DNA of 64,000 nt, taken from positions 1 through 64,000 of the forward strand of contig CAVBFD010000004.1 in NCBI GenBank assembly GCA_963594655.1, read 5' to 3'. Numbering within the stretch: the first letter of the stretch is position 1; each line of letters starts with the position of its first letter. Below the pieces are notes generated by a model. That model had not been told where the DNA came from. It saw only the letters and a program-made list of their open reading frames with translations, and made no database searches. Both the position numbers and the translations under genes were made by a program. Shown here piece after piece: positions 8,716-18,287 of the stretch. This DNA comes from Colivivens sp963594655. GTDB lineage: Bacteria > Bacteroidota > Bacteroidia > Bacteroidales > Bacteroidaceae.

Positions 8716-11700
8716 TTACTTAACCAGCACTTTCTTGCCGTCGATGATATTGATACCCTTCTGAGGAGCTGAGAGCTTCTGTCCCGCAAGGTTATAAATA
8801 CCCTTGACTGTCACTTCCTCAACATCACCGATTTCGTCGATGCCTGTCACGGTTGTTCCAAGATAGTAGAGTTCAAAGTTGTCGAAGATAGACCAGTCGG
8901 TTGTGAGACCGGTTCTGCCTTCGGTCTTGACACCGATGCGGAGAACACCGTCTTCGCCGACCTCGATGACAGGAGTCTCGTTGTCATAGTATCCAGTCTC
9001 GAACCAGGAGTTACCGGATGTCATCAAGTTAGGAACATAGAGATCTTCACCTACTGTCGCACATTTATCTGTAGAAGAACCGATTTCAGTTACCTTATCA
9101 GCTGTGAGGGCAGCGGATGAAATGGTGGCTACTGGCACTGACACCTCTGATACAGATGAAGTGGCGTAGAGCTTTGCGAAACGTGCTGAGTCTGGGTTAG
9201 CCTGCTCTATCTCGTAGTCGTTAGCGGCACTTCCACGACGGTAGAAGCCGTCAGCCTTCAGAATGTAGAAACCGGCTGGCAGACCGCCAAGGTCCTGATA
9301 AGTGTCGTAGTCCATTTCGTAACGCTCGGCGCATGTGGATGTCTCACCTCCGGCACCGAAGCTTGAACCGCTCCAGCCTGTGAAGTCGCCAATCACGTCG
9401 AATGTGGCGTTCTCGATGACTATGGATACGTTTACAGGATTCTCTTCAGTAGCTTTGGAAGTATCGACTCCAGCCTCGTTCAACTTAGCTGAAGTCTTGA
9501 TTGCTGTTGCCATGAGGGTGGCCTGCTTGTAGAGGTCTTCAGCCTCTTTGTTGGTGAAGCTCAAATTGTCGAGACCTGCTTCGATGTCCTCAGACAGGAC
9601 GAGTGCCTTGTTGATGATGTCGTCGCTTGCAATATCTTGATAAGTCTCAAGTGTCTCGTTGAGAGCGTCGTAGCTGTCAGAGAGGTTCTGGTAGTCTTTG
9701 ACTGAAGTCTTCGCGTATGTCAATGCCTCGTTGGCAGCGGCTACAGCCTTCATACAGGCGTCACCGTCTCCAGCCTTGTAAGCGTCAGCCATTGCAGTGA
9801 TAGCCGCAGTAGCCATCTTTTCCGCGTCATTGCCGTAGTATGTGGCATCATTGAATACATCCTGAAGTGCTTCCGTGAGAGCGTCAATCTGATCCTTGTA
9901 GGACTCAGCGCCGGCTCCCTGATAGTAGAGACGGAAGTTGTCGAAGATAACCCAACCGGTTGTCGCAGTTGTCTTGATACCGATACGTACGCTGTCGCCA
10001 TCCTCCTTAACGCTGAAGTAAAGACTTACCACATAGTCCTGTTTGTCATTGTTGTAGAAATGGTAGTTTGCGCCATTCATTCCGTTCGGAATATATGCGG
10101 GTTCGGTCTCAGTGCCGACGTTAACGTCACTGAACCAACTGCCGTCAGAGAACAACTGGTCTGTAGTCGCATACTTGTAGATGTGGCTCACTTTAGTCTG
10201 AACGTCGTCCGCATATATTACAGCGCGGAGATTCTCGTCACCGTACTGATTGTAGTCGGCAACTGGATTACCTTTAGTCGTTCCAATTCCGTCATTACGC
10301 TCGAACGCCTGTGCGGTCAGCTTGTAGCTTCCCTTAGGCATGTTCTTTATAACTTGGTACATGTCGAATACTTGTTGGTAAACCTCAGCGTTACCTGATT
10401 CGAGGGTGATGCCTGAGAGAGTTCCCTGGGTGTTGGCATCTTTGCCGCCCCATGCCGGAGTCGCACCAGTTGTACTCCATCCGGAGAAACGTGTGTCGAA
10501 GTCCGGGTTGGTGATGATGGCTGTTATCTCGTCGCCTTCCTTAACATTTGCAGTGATGTACTCGACGATGACTTCACTCATCTGCTGTTCAGCGGAAGCG
10601 ATGTACTCAGAAGTGGCAGTGCCTTCGTTGTATTTGTCCTCCCACTCCATGTAGAGGTCACCGAGAAGGTCGCTGACACCTGCGAATGATGTCTTTGCGA
10701 ATGCCTCCTGCTTGGCCTGGTTCTCTTCCATGAAACCGTAAAGGGTCACATATTCCTTTACAGAGTTGTCGAGATCCTTGACTGCGGCGTTCAGATCCTC
10801 GTTGACAGTCTGATAGTCGTCTGTAGCCTCTTTTGCGCTTTCAACCATCTTAGTGAAGGCTTCCTTCACTTTAGCGTTCGCGCGAACGTCGTCAAGGTTG
10901 GCGTACTTGGTCTCAGCCTGCTTGATGGTCTCGTCAAGGATGACCTTGTACGGGTCTTCTGACACCTCTCCGTAGTAGGTGAGGGTGAAGTTGTCACCTG
11001 CTATCCAGTTGGCAGTGGCATTTGAAGTGCGGAGACCCATTGTGAGGTCACCACCGCCACTGATGAACGTGAGTTCAATGTGCTCTGGAAGTTCGTTGCC
11101 GGTAGAGATGGTCTTGAACATGTCGAGACCGCCACCGTTGGCAAACAACTGGACACCTGTGACAGGGGCTGAGTTGCCGTCCTGGTTTACTGCGATAAAG
11201 TCGCCTGTGAGGAGGTATTTACCTGCTGGGAGACCGAGAACGGTCTGGCTCAACTCACCGTCGCCGATAGCGCGGTATGTGACGTTTTTGTTGAAATTCG
11301 TTCCAGCTTCTGCCCATGCCTCGATGAAGCCGCTGATTGTGACATCACCGTTTGTGTAGCTACTGCTCTGATAACCGACATTGGTGGCGTTGGTACCGCT
11401 CACGAATGTGTTTGTCCATCCGTTGGCATTGCCTGTAGAGAAGTCTGGATTCGTCAACAGACTGGTGGCACTCTTGGGATTGTCCTCTGACGCTCCGTCA
11501 AGCACAGCCATGACATCCGCCTTGCGAACCTCGGTCTGAAGGGCTGCCTTAGCTTCGGCCACCTCGTTCTTTGTGAAACTGCTTTGTCTGAGGAGATACA
11601 GAGCCTCAGTCGCGTCAACGGTTGGGTAAGTGGCCGCAATCTCCGTGATGTACAGGCTCAGGTCAATGGCCGCGTTCAGAGTGGCCTTGACTGAATCGAG

Positions 11701-12435
11701 TTCGGTGGCGGTTGATTTCGTGTTGTCGTAGACATTTTTGATTCCTTCAAGGTTGATGTCTATGTTGTGTACGCTCGCGCTGTCAATCACAACCTTAAGA
11801 GCTGCGGCTGAGAAATAGGCGGCATACTGCACAGCCATCGCGTCGTACACCTCTGGTGTCACGAGCTGCCAGTCAACCTGATAAGTGTGTCCCGCCTCCA
11901 CGTCAGTGATGTTGAGGACCGGAGCGAGCGGACCGTTTATCAAAGCCCCGTCATACTGGTCGAAACCTACATAGCAGTTCTCGTATATAGACTTGCTGTA
12001 ATCCGGGTTGGCTTCAGCTCCGGCGATGCGGAAGACGTTGTCGCCTTGGTCCTCAAACTCAAACAGGTAGTTGGCCTGTGCGTAGCGGTCCACATACAAC
12101 TGGGTCTCACTGTCGATGAAGAGCTGCTTCCACGCTTTCTTCTTAAATGAGGAGTCGTTGATGATATAGGTCTTCTCGTCCCATACACCATCTTGTAGGT
12201 ACTTTGAGAAATAAACCTTCAAAGCGGGGGTTCCGATACTTGCCTGGGTACCCCAAGCGTTGCCTTCTGAGAAGAAGGCCTTTGCATCCTTGTTGTAGAG
12301 GTAGTAGTAATGGCGTGTGTCGCCATCAGACACCTCAATAGCGGCTGTAGAGGCAGGGACCGGTTTCGTCCACTGCGCGAATGTAGCCACACTTACCAAC
12401 AAGGTAGAGCCGAATAACAGTAATTTTTTGTTCAT
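8716..12435 (-). CDS. Large exported protein with three beta-sandwich modules and T9SS-like C-terminus
   Basis: This 1239-aa protein has a signal peptide (1-20, cut near TFAQ). An N-terminal beta-rich domain (about 35-195) is followed by three similar beta-sandwich modules at about 327-490, 640-842 and 1005-1193. Each starts with N-x-(D/T)-F-(D/S) and ends with DNF-x-L-x-YYxG. Alpha-helical spacers separate them, resembling FIVAR-like helical repeats. The tail (KGIYNLAGQKL...GKKVLVK, about 1196-1239) is the Prevotella/Bacteroides-type sorting end. No catalytic motif was found. The modules look like carbohydrate-binding sandwiches, so an adhesive or glycan-binding surface role is inferred. It is monocistronic. 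Confidence 0.75.
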   Translation of the reverse strand: MNKKLLLFGSTLLVSVATFAQWTKPVPASTAAIEVSDGDTRHYYYLYNKDAKAFFSEGNAWGTQASIGTPALKVYFSKYLQDGVWDEKTYIINDSSFKKKAWKQLFIDSETQLYVDRYAQANYLFEFEDQGDNVFRIAGAEANPDYSKSIYENCYVGFDQYDGALINGPLAPVLNITDVEAGHTYQVDWQLVTPEVYDAMAVQYAAYFSAAALKVVIDSASVHNIDINLEGIKNVYDNTKSTATELDSVKATLNAAIDLSLYITEIAATYPTVDATEALYLLRQSSFTKNEVAEAKAALQTEVRKADVMAVLDGASEDNPKSATSLLTNPDFSTGNANGWTNTFVSGTNATNVGYQSSSYTNGDVTISGFIEAWAEAGTNFNKNVTYRAIGDGELSQTVLGLPAGKYLLTGDFIAVNQDGNSAPVTGVQLFANGGGLDMFKTISTGNELPEHIELTFISGGGDLTMGLRTSNATANWIAGDNFTLTYYGEVSEDPYKVILDETIKQAETKYANLDDVRANAKVKEAFTKMVESAKEATDDYQTVNEDLNAAVKDLDNSVKEYVTLYGFMEENQAKQEAFAKTSFAGVSDLLGDLYMEWEDKYNEGTATSEYIASAEQQMSEVIVEYITANVKEGDEITAIITNPDFDTRFSGWSTTGATPAWGGKDANTQGTLSGITLESGNAEVYQQVFDMYQVIKNMPKGSYKLTAQAFERNDGIGTTKGNPVADYNQYGDENLRAVIYADDVQTKVSHIYKYATTDQLFSDGSWFSDVNVGTETEPAYIPNGMNGANYHFYNNDKQDYVVSLYFSVKEDGDSVRIGIKTTATTGWVIFDNFRLYYQGAGAESYKDQIDALTEALQDVFNDATYYGNDAEKMATAAITAMADAYKAGDGDACMKAVAAANEALTYAKTSVKDYQNLSDSYDALNETLETYQDIASDDIINKALVLSEDIEAGLDNLSFTNKEAEDLYKQATLMATAIKTSAKLNEAGVDTSKATEENPVNVSIVIENATFDVIGDFTGWSGSSFGAGGETSTCAERYEMDYDTYQDLGGLPAGFYILKADGFYRRGSAANDYEIEQANPDSARFAKLYATSSVSEVSVPVATISSAALTADKVTEIGSSTDKCATVGEDLYVPNLMTSGNSWFETGYYDNETPVIEVGEDGVLRIGVKTEGRTGLTTDWSIFDNFELYYLGTTVTGIDEIGDVEEVTVKGIYNLAGQKLSAPQKGINIIDGKKVLVK

Positions 12436-12556
12436 ACAGTTACGTTTAATTAGTTGGTAATAAGTTATTGATATGTTTAAGTTAAGTTCCAGTAGGCTGG
12501 CGTTATCAGCGTTTAGTTATCAGTCATAGGTGTCCCAATCACTGGGAATGTAACCG

Positions 12557-12588
12557 CAAAGATATGTATAATTTGTTTATGCTGCAAA
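12557..12588 (-). promoter_or_regulatory. Bacteroidetes promoter of the 1239-aa protein gene
   Basis: On the minus strand a TTTG (12585-12588) is followed after exactly 20 bp by TATCTTTG (12557-12564). This is a full match to the -33/-7 consensus. It implies a leader of roughly 115 nt before the ATG at 12435. Confidence 0.8.
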
Positions 12589-12604
12589 TATTTATAAAGA
12601 AAAA

Positions 12605-13114
12605 TCACAAAATCTCGATTTTTCTTGTCTCGGTATTGCCCATTGGCTTGACATCCGCAATCTCCACACTGTGGAATACCGCCTGAATGTAACGGCAGAA
12701 AAGACCGTGGCTGACGGCAAGCAGGGTCTTTCCGTGGTAGGCTGACTTCACGTAATCGAGAAACAGCCTCGCCCGCTGTTTCATGCTGTCCACCGTCTCC
12801 GCGTCCTGTGGAATGACAATCTTGGTCACTCCGTCCACCACCATGCCAGTCGCGCTCCCCCAGTCTCGCTCTCTCAGCAGAGGGGTTTCGACAATCCGCA
12901 GGTGGAGCCGGCTGTTGATGATTGCCGCTGTGTCCAGGCACCGTTTAAGGTCGCTGCACAGGATGAGGTCGGGGGACAAGTCCTTCAGTGCGTCCACCGA
13001 CTGCATAATCTGCAGTTTGCCCTCCTCGGTAAGCGTGCCGGGCATCAGTCCCTGAAGGATATGCTTCCTGTTTTCCTCCGTCTCACCGTGACGGTAGAGG
13101 TAAATCCTTGTCAT
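12605..13114 (-). CDS. Histidine phosphatase family protein
   Basis: This 169-aa protein carries the phosphohistidine motif YRHGET (residues 7-12) at its N-terminus, a Glu in the RERDWG segment, and the second catalytic His in AVSHGLFC. This is the branch-1 histidine phosphatase (phosphoglycerate mutase-like) fold. Substrates range from sugar phosphates to nucleotides (CobC, GpmB-like), and the sequence does not decide which. It starts 6 bp after the stop of the DedA-like gene and is the last gene of the operon beginning with the DPP IV-type peptidase. Confidence 0.9.
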   Translation of the reverse strand: MTRIYLYRHGETEENRKHILQGLMPGTLTEEGKLQIMQSVDALKDLSPDLILCSDLKRCLDTAAIINSRLHLRIVETPLLRERDWGSATGMVVDGVTKIVIPQDAETVDSMKQRARLFLDYVKSAYHGKTLLAVSHGLFCRYIQAVFHSVEIADVKPMGNTETRKIEIL

Positions 13115-13120
13115 ACTCCC

Positions 13121-13576
13121 TTATTTGAACAGCAGGGTGGAGTAAGCCACGATGACGTACCTCGCCACTTTACCTATGGTGGTGAACATCAATGTACCCC
13201 AGACGTTAGCCCTGAGCAGACCGAGGGCGATACTGATGGCGGTGCCGAGTATGGGCAGGAAGGTGAAGAGACCCATCCACGATCCGTAGCGCATGACGAA
13301 TTTCTGTGCCTTCTCCATCCTCGACGGCTTTATCTTGAATATGCGGTTGACCGTCTCTGGCCTGCACATCCTTCCGATGGCGTAGTTGACCATCGAACCT
13401 AGTACATTGCCTATGGACGCGCTGGCTATGGTAACCACAGGGTCCATGTCGCTCGCCATCAGCATGGCTGCCATGACCGTCTCGCTACTGAACGGAAAGA
13501 ACGTGCCTGCGAGGAACGAGGCGAGTCCCAGTCCCAGATAACCGTAGTTGATGAAGAAGTCGTTTAGAAAATCCAT
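13121..13576 (-). CDS. YqaA/DedA-like (VTT-domain) membrane protein
   Basis: This is a 151-aa protein if started at the ATG at 13576; the longer open frame upstream overlaps the preceding gene and does not look like protein. It has the small single-unit DedA/YqaA layout: a reentrant-like FFPFSSETVMAAML segment, a glycine-rich GNVLGSMVNYAIGR helix, a basic loop, and a second reentrant region FTFLPILGTAISIALGLLR. DedA-superfamily members act in lipid transport or membrane homeostasis. It overlaps the stop of the upstream membrane-protein gene by 13 bp, so translation is probably coupled. Confidence 0.85.
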   Translation of the reverse strand: MDFLNDFFINYGYLGLGLASFLAGTFFPFSSETVMAAMLMASDMDPVVTIASASIGNVLGSMVNYAIGRMCRPETVNRIFKIKPSRMEKAQKFVMRYGSWMGLFTFLPILGTAISIALGLLRANVWGTLMFTTIGKVARYVIVAYSTLLFK

Positions 13577-14574
13577 GAGTTCAGTATGAACGCCGCAAGG
13601 ACGAATAGGGTTATTACACAAACTGTTATGTTGGACAACGGTGTCGGGTCGTTGCCCACATAATGGCCGCCCATGACCGAGGCGTTCATTATGATTGCCG
13701 GCATCAAGTCCCTGTAACCTGCGGGATGGACCAGCAACAGGATAATATATGAGAAACCGTGCAGTGTCACCAGGCCGAAGATGCACCGGGTACGGGTCTT
13801 GTCGAGGTAGACACGCATGTAGAAGTCCGCCACACTTATTATGAATATGAGGGCGGTGAGACAGATGACGGTGATTTCACCGGCTGTCAGTCGGGCGTAA
13901 CCGCTGAGGTCGAACTCCAACGTCTGTGCCAACAGGCGCAGGAAACCGTCCGTCCTGCCGGTGCAGAACGCCAGTCCGCCTGTAATCCAGAACGGGGTGA
14001 CGATACCGAGTATGGCCCCACTGATGCTTTGTGCGTTGATTGCCCTGAGGATGTAAAGCGAGAGGATGTATATGGGAGCGATCCATATCGTCTGCGGCAC
14101 TGCCAACGCGCTCACGCCGAGGCAGAGACAGGCGACGTACACCAGTCCCGCTGAGTTGTCCGTCTGGTAGGCGGTGAAGAGGGGGAAGTAGGACAACAGC
14201 AACACGAACATGGAGACCAGTCCGGGACTGAAGGAGTGCAGCGACGTGGCGGTCAGTATCAGTGCGGCGAAGACAATGCTCACGGCACGTGAGTTCAGAC
14301 GCAGCAGTACCTGCGAGGTGTTCAGTTCGCCAAGGACGTACACGGTCAGGGCTACGGTCAGGATGGCGAGGGCGGAATTGAACCACCCCGCGCCGCCTAT
14401 CCATTCGGGCAACTGTTGCCACAGTATGTTGTGGCAGTCCGGTGCCAGTCCCTGTTTCCCTCCCACAAGAATCCACGCAGCCACGACGACCGCCGCCACC
14501 GTATGGAGCGAGGTGGAACTGATGGCAAGTGAACGCTGAAAATTACCAAACACTTGTATCTGTCTCCCTGTCAA
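13564..14574 (-). CDS. Polytopic membrane protein of unknown function
   Basis: This 336-aa protein has roughly nine to ten hydrophobic helices and no motif I recognise. It may be a Bacteroidetes-specific family (DUF6427-like). The frame opens with a TTG directly after the purD stop (TGATTG). A GTG seven codons in is an alternative start and no early ATG exists, so the start is uncertain. It lies between purD and the DedA-like gene in a tightly packed operon. Function unknown. Confidence 0.75.
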   Translation of the reverse strand: MTGRQIQVFGNFQRSLAISSTSLHTVAAVVVAAWILVGGKQGLAPDCHNILWQQLPEWIGGAGWFNSALAILTVALTVYVLGELNTSQVLLRLNSRAVSIVFAALILTATSLHSFSPGLVSMFVLLLSYFPLFTAYQTDNSAGLVYVACLCLGVSALAVPQTIWIAPIYILSLYILRAINAQSISGAILGIVTPFWITGGLAFCTGRTDGFLRLLAQTLEFDLSGYARLTAGEITVICLTALIFIISVADFYMRVYLDKTRTRCIFGLVTLHGFSYIILLLVHPAGYRDLMPAIIMNASVMGGHYVGNDPTPLSNITVCVITLFVLAAFILNSWIF

Positions 14575-15852
14575 TCACAAATCCTTGCCGATGTCGGTGC
14601 GGAAATACTTCTTCTCGAACTGGATGGCCTTTGCTCCCTCGAACGACTTGGCGAGAGCCTCGTCCTTATCCTTGCCGTAGGAACTGATGGCGATGACCCT
14701 GCCTCCGGCGGTGACCGTCTGTCCGTCTTTCAGTGCCGTGCCGGCATGGAACACGATGCTGTCCTTCACCTTGTCGGTGCCTGTGATGGGGTAGCCCTTC
14801 CCGTAGGCTTCGGGGTAGCCGCCGGACACGAGCATCACGCATACCGCACTGCGGCTGTCAATCTCCAGACCGCGCTTGTCGAGGTCGCCCTCCGCCACTC
14901 CCTCCAGCAGGTCCACAAGGTCGCTCTTGATTCTCAGCATGACGCTCTCCGTCTCAGGGTCGCCCATGCGAACATTATATTCAATGACCATCGGTTCACC
15001 GTCCACGTTGATGAGTCCGAAGAAGATGAAACCCTTGTAGTCGATATTCTCCTCAGCAAGTCCCTCTACAGTAGGACGTATGATGCGGTTCTCCACCTTC
15101 TCCATCCACTGCTTGTCGGCAAAGGGGACGGGACTGACCGACCCCATGCCTCCTGTGTTCAGTCCGGTGTCGCCCTCTCCGATTCTCTTGTAGTCCTTTG
15201 CCTCCGGCAGAATCTTGTAGTGCTTGCCGTCGGTGAGTACGAACACCGAACACTCGATGCCGCTCAGGAACTCCTCGATGACTACGGTCGCGCTGGCGTT
15301 GCCGAACATTCCGCCCAACATGTCCTTGAACTCTTTCTTTGCTTCCTCCAGTGTGGGTACGATAAGCACACCCTTGCCGGCGCACAGACCGTCCGCCTTC
15401 AGCACGTAGGGGGCTTTCAGTGTCTCAAGGAACTTCAGTCCCTCCTCCACTGTAGTGCCGTTGAAACTCCTGTATGCCGCTGTCGGGATGTTGTGGCGCT
15501 GCATGAAGCCTTTGGCGAACTCCTTCGATCCCTCAAGTACCGCCCCTTGCTTGGACGGGCCGATGACAGGTATGGACTGGAGTTGGCTGTCGTTCTTGAA
15601 GTAGTCGTAGATGCCTTCCACGAGCGGTTGCTCGGGGCCTACCACAACCATGTCCACCCCCTCTTCGAGGACGAACGCCTTTATGCCGTCGAAATCGTCG
15701 GCCTTGATGTCCACGTTCTCTCCCACAGACGCAGTTCCGGCGTTGCCTGGAGCTATAAACAATTTATCCACTTTCGGGCTTTGGGCTATCTTCCATGCCA
15801 TCGCATGTTCCCTTCCGCCGCTTCCTAATAAAAGAATCTTCATATCTGTCAT
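14575..15852 (-). CDS. purD: Phosphoribosylamine-glycine ligase (GAR synthetase)
   Basis: PurD catalyses the ATP-dependent joining of glycine to phosphoribosylamine, the second step of purine synthesis. At 425 aa it is full length. It shows the N-terminal LLLGSGGREHAMAWK motif (8-22), the ATP-grasp region (APYVLKADGLCAGKGV), and the metal-binding GFIFFGL...EYNVRMGDPE segment. The ATG at 15852 overlaps the stop of the upstream peptidase gene (ATGA). A second ATG at 15843 gives the more usual MKILLLGSGG start. The only other purine gene in the window is the IMP cyclohydrolase at 18288, on the opposite strand. Confidence 0.97.
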   Translation of the reverse strand: MTDMKILLLGSGGREHAMAWKIAQSPKVDKLFIAPGNAGTASVGENVDIKADDFDGIKAFVLEEGVDMVVVGPEQPLVEGIYDYFKNDSQLQSIPVIGPSKQGAVLEGSKEFAKGFMQRHNIPTAAYRSFNGTTVEEGLKFLETLKAPYVLKADGLCAGKGVLIVPTLEEAKKEFKDMLGGMFGNASATVVIEEFLSGIECSVFVLTDGKHYKILPEAKDYKRIGEGDTGLNTGGMGSVSPVPFADKQWMEKVENRIIRPTVEGLAEENIDYKGFIFFGLINVDGEPMVIEYNVRMGDPETESVMLRIKSDLVDLLEGVAEGDLDKRGLEIDSRSAVCVMLVSGGYPEAYGKGYPITGTDKVKDSIVFHAGTALKDGQTVTAGGRVIAISSYGKDKDEALAKSFEGAKAIQFEKKYFRTDIGKDL

Positions 15853-17996
15853 TTTAAATAGTCGTTGAAATACTGTGTTATCTTGTTGTGCAGGTGTACC
15901 CTGTCCGTACCCATCATGTTGTGTCCGTCACCTGGGTAGGTGAACAGGTCGGGGTAGGTGCCGGCGTCGATGCACGCCCTCATGAACGAGAGGGTGTGTT
16001 GCGGCACGCACACGTTGTCGTTGCCTCCGTAGATTACCAGCAACCGTCCTTTCAGGTTTCCCGCCTTGTTCAGCAGCGATGTATCTTCGTATCCCTGCGG
16101 GTTGGACTGCGGTGTGTCCATGTAACGCTCACCGTACATCACCTCGTAGTACTTCCAGTCGATGACCGGTCCTCCTGCCACTCCCACCTTGAACACGTCG
16201 GGATAGGTGGTCATCAGACTGGTGGTCATGAATCCACCGAAGCTCCATCCGTGTACTCCCAGCCTGTCGGCATCCACGTAGGGCAGACTCTTGAGGAAGT
16301 CCACGCCCTTGAGTTGGTCTTTCATCTCCTCCACGCCCAACTGACGGAACGTGACCTGCTCGAAGTCCTTGCCGCGCCGCTCGCTGCCCCTGTTGTCCAG
16401 ACAGAACATGACGTAGCCCTGCTGCGCCATCCACACGTCCCATCCACGGGCAGACCAGTGGAACGAGGCGTCGATGTTATGGGCGTGGGGACCGCCGTAC
16501 ACATACACTACGGCAGGGTATTTCTTGCCTGGGTCGAAGTCGGTCGGTAGAATCAGACGGTAGTAGAGGTCGGTCTTGCCGTCAGCCGCCTTTATCGTGC
16601 CTACCTTCATCTCGGGACAGCGGAACTGGATCCAGGGGTCGTCAGCGGTAAGGAGGTTCACCGCCGCTTTCTTGCCGGAGGCGTCCAGCAGGTCGATGTT
16701 ATGGGGTGTGTCGGGACTTGAATAACTGTCCACGATATACTGTCCACCGGTTGACAGTTTGGGGTAGTGTACACCTTTGCCGTTGTCCAACCGCTGTCTC
16801 TTGCCTTTCATGCTGACACTGTAGGTGTTGACTTGCAGAGGGTCGGTCTCGTTGCTGGTGTACAGCGCGGTCTTCGCTTTCTTGTTGAACCCGAGGAACC
16901 CGATGACCTCGAACGTCCCTTTGGTAAGTTGCGCCAGTTGCTTGCCTTCCGTATTGTAAAGGTACAGGTGGTTGTAGCCGTCTTTCCTCGACAGGTAGAT
17001 GAACTTGGAACTGTCCCACGGCAGGAACTGTATTGGGAACATCGGCTCGACATATTTGGGGTCGGTCTCCTCGAACAGCACCGCCTTCTTCCTGCCAGTC
17101 TTGGAGTCGTAACTTACCAGCCGGGCGTGGTTCTGGTCTCTGTTGAGTTCAATCATGTAGACGGTAGATTCGTCCGGACTCCACGCTATGTTGGTGAAGT
17201 AACGGTCGGTGGGATCGCCGGCGTCGAGGTACACGGTCTTGCCGCTTTCGGTGTCGTAGATTCCGACGGTCACCTTATGGCTTGTCTCCCCTGCCATAGG
17301 GTACTTGTCCGGTGCCAGTGTGGCGCAGCGTGTGGAGATGTCCACCTGTGGGTATGCGGTGACCATGGACTGGTCCATGCGGTAGAACGCGAGCGACCTG
17401 CCCGACGGACTCCAGTATGTTCCCTTACTGATACCGAACTCGTTGCGGTGTACCGTCTCGCCGTACACAAGGTCGATGCTGCCGTCGGTGCTTACAGCCA
17501 CCTTCCCTCCGTCCGCCTTGACTACGTACAGGTTGTGGTCTACGGTGTATGCGAGGTTTCGTGAAGCAGCGGAGAAATCCTTGTCCGAAGCCCCCTTCTC
17601 CACCGGCTGTGACCAGACAACCTCACCTGCGTACCAGTCCACCAGCACCTGCGCGCCGCCTGTCTCGAACAGGGCGAGTGTCTTGCCGCTGTACGGAAAC
17701 CGGGGGTAGTACAGGCTGGTGAGAATCCTCTGTCCAGCCTTTTCCAAGGCGGCGTTTATGCCGCTGAGACTGAACAGGGACTTGGACTGTCCGTCCGCAG
17801 TCCTTACCGTGACCTCATCCAGGCCCAGTTGCACCAGCTCGTCTCCCCACCATTCGGTGTACAGGGTAGCTGGCGTGTTCTGGTAATAGGTCTTTCCACC
17901 GGGGATAAGGTCGTCAACCGTAAACAGTCGTTTGTCTTGTGCCATTGTCAGTTGCGCCACGGACAGTGCCATGGCGAGAGTTAGATAATGCTTCAT
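15849..17996 (-). CDS. S9 family prolyl dipeptidyl/tripeptidyl peptidase (DPP IV-like)
   Basis: This 715-aa protein has a signal peptide (cut near TMAQ, residue 20), a beta-propeller (about 40-460) and an alpha/beta hydrolase domain. The catalytic triad is Ser585 in GWSFGG, Asp660 in YGGNDN and His692 in GDGHN. A Glu at 186 in the HRNEFGI motif would hold the substrate N-terminus, as in DPP IV and PtpA. It should release Xaa-Pro dipeptides, or tripeptides, from oligopeptides in the periplasm. DPP IV and prolyl tripeptidyl peptidase cannot be separated by eye. It is the first gene of the operon, with a strong promoter at 18019-18050. Confidence 0.92.
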   Translation of the reverse strand: MKHYLTLAMALSVAQLTMAQDKRLFTVDDLIPGGKTYYQNTPATLYTEWWGDELVQLGLDEVTVRTADGQSKSLFSLSGINAALEKAGQRILTSLYYPRFPYSGKTLALFETGGAQVLVDWYAGEVVWSQPVEKGASDKDFSAASRNLAYTVDHNLYVVKADGGKVAVSTDGSIDLVYGETVHRNEFGISKGTYWSPSGRSLAFYRMDQSMVTAYPQVDISTRCATLAPDKYPMAGETSHKVTVGIYDTESGKTVYLDAGDPTDRYFTNIAWSPDESTVYMIELNRDQNHARLVSYDSKTGRKKAVLFEETDPKYVEPMFPIQFLPWDSSKFIYLSRKDGYNHLYLYNTEGKQLAQLTKGTFEVIGFLGFNKKAKTALYTSNETDPLQVNTYSVSMKGKRQRLDNGKGVHYPKLSTGGQYIVDSYSSPDTPHNIDLLDASGKKAAVNLLTADDPWIQFRCPEMKVGTIKAADGKTDLYYRLILPTDFDPGKKYPAVVYVYGGPHAHNIDASFHWSARGWDVWMAQQGYVMFCLDNRGSERRGKDFEQVTFRQLGVEEMKDQLKGVDFLKSLPYVDADRLGVHGWSFGGFMTTSLMTTYPDVFKVGVAGGPVIDWKYYEVMYGERYMDTPQSNPQGYEDTSLLNKAGNLKGRLLVIYGGNDNVCVPQHTLSFMRACIDAGTYPDLFTYPGDGHNMMGTDRVHLHNKITQYFNDYLK

Positions 17997-18018
17997 CCGT
18001 TGTCGTTTAACCAGCGTG

Positions 18019-18050
18019 CAAAGTTAATATATTCACGGCAACCAGACAAA
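18019..18050 (-). promoter_or_regulatory. Bacteroidetes promoter of the DPP IV-purD operon
   Basis: On the minus strand a TTTG (18047-18050) is followed after 20 bp by TAACTTTG (18019-18026). This is a complete -33/-7 match, about 25 bp upstream of the ATG at 17996, so the leader is very short. Confidence 0.82.
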
Positions 18051-18228
18051 TTATACGTGGAAATTCACTCGCTGACCGGGAAAAATTATCCCGAAGGTTA
18101 GGGAAATTTTCGCGACTGGTCAGCCATATTTTCGGGGGCGTGTTTCGCTTTGGAACGCAAAAGTCGTAAATATTCGGTTTTTTCAAAAATAAATGTGCCG
18201 TTAGTCTCCCACTCTCAGCGGAATTTGC

Positions 18229-18236
18229 TAAATTTG
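18229..18236 (+). promoter_or_regulatory. Bacteroidetes -7 box for the IMP cyclohydrolase-mre operon
   Basis: TAAATTTG matches TAnnTTTG, 52 bp before the ATG at 18288. No good TTTG is seen at the usual distance. Together with the divergent promoter at 18019-18050 it accounts for the 290-bp divergent region, in which nothing else was recognised. Confidence 0.5.
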
Positions 18237-18287
18237 CAGTTCAATATAAGTGAAGGATACATTATAATATAAAGATACATTAGAAAG

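Noticed and set aside
13577..13786. N-terminal extension of the DedA-like protein
   Set aside because: It overlaps the upstream membrane-protein gene for its whole length and is not hydrophobic; the ATG at 13576 gives a normal start.
14554..15828. 424-aa open frame antisense to purD
   Set aside because: PurD is unmistakable on the minus strand; the antisense frame is a by-product of G+C-biased third positions.
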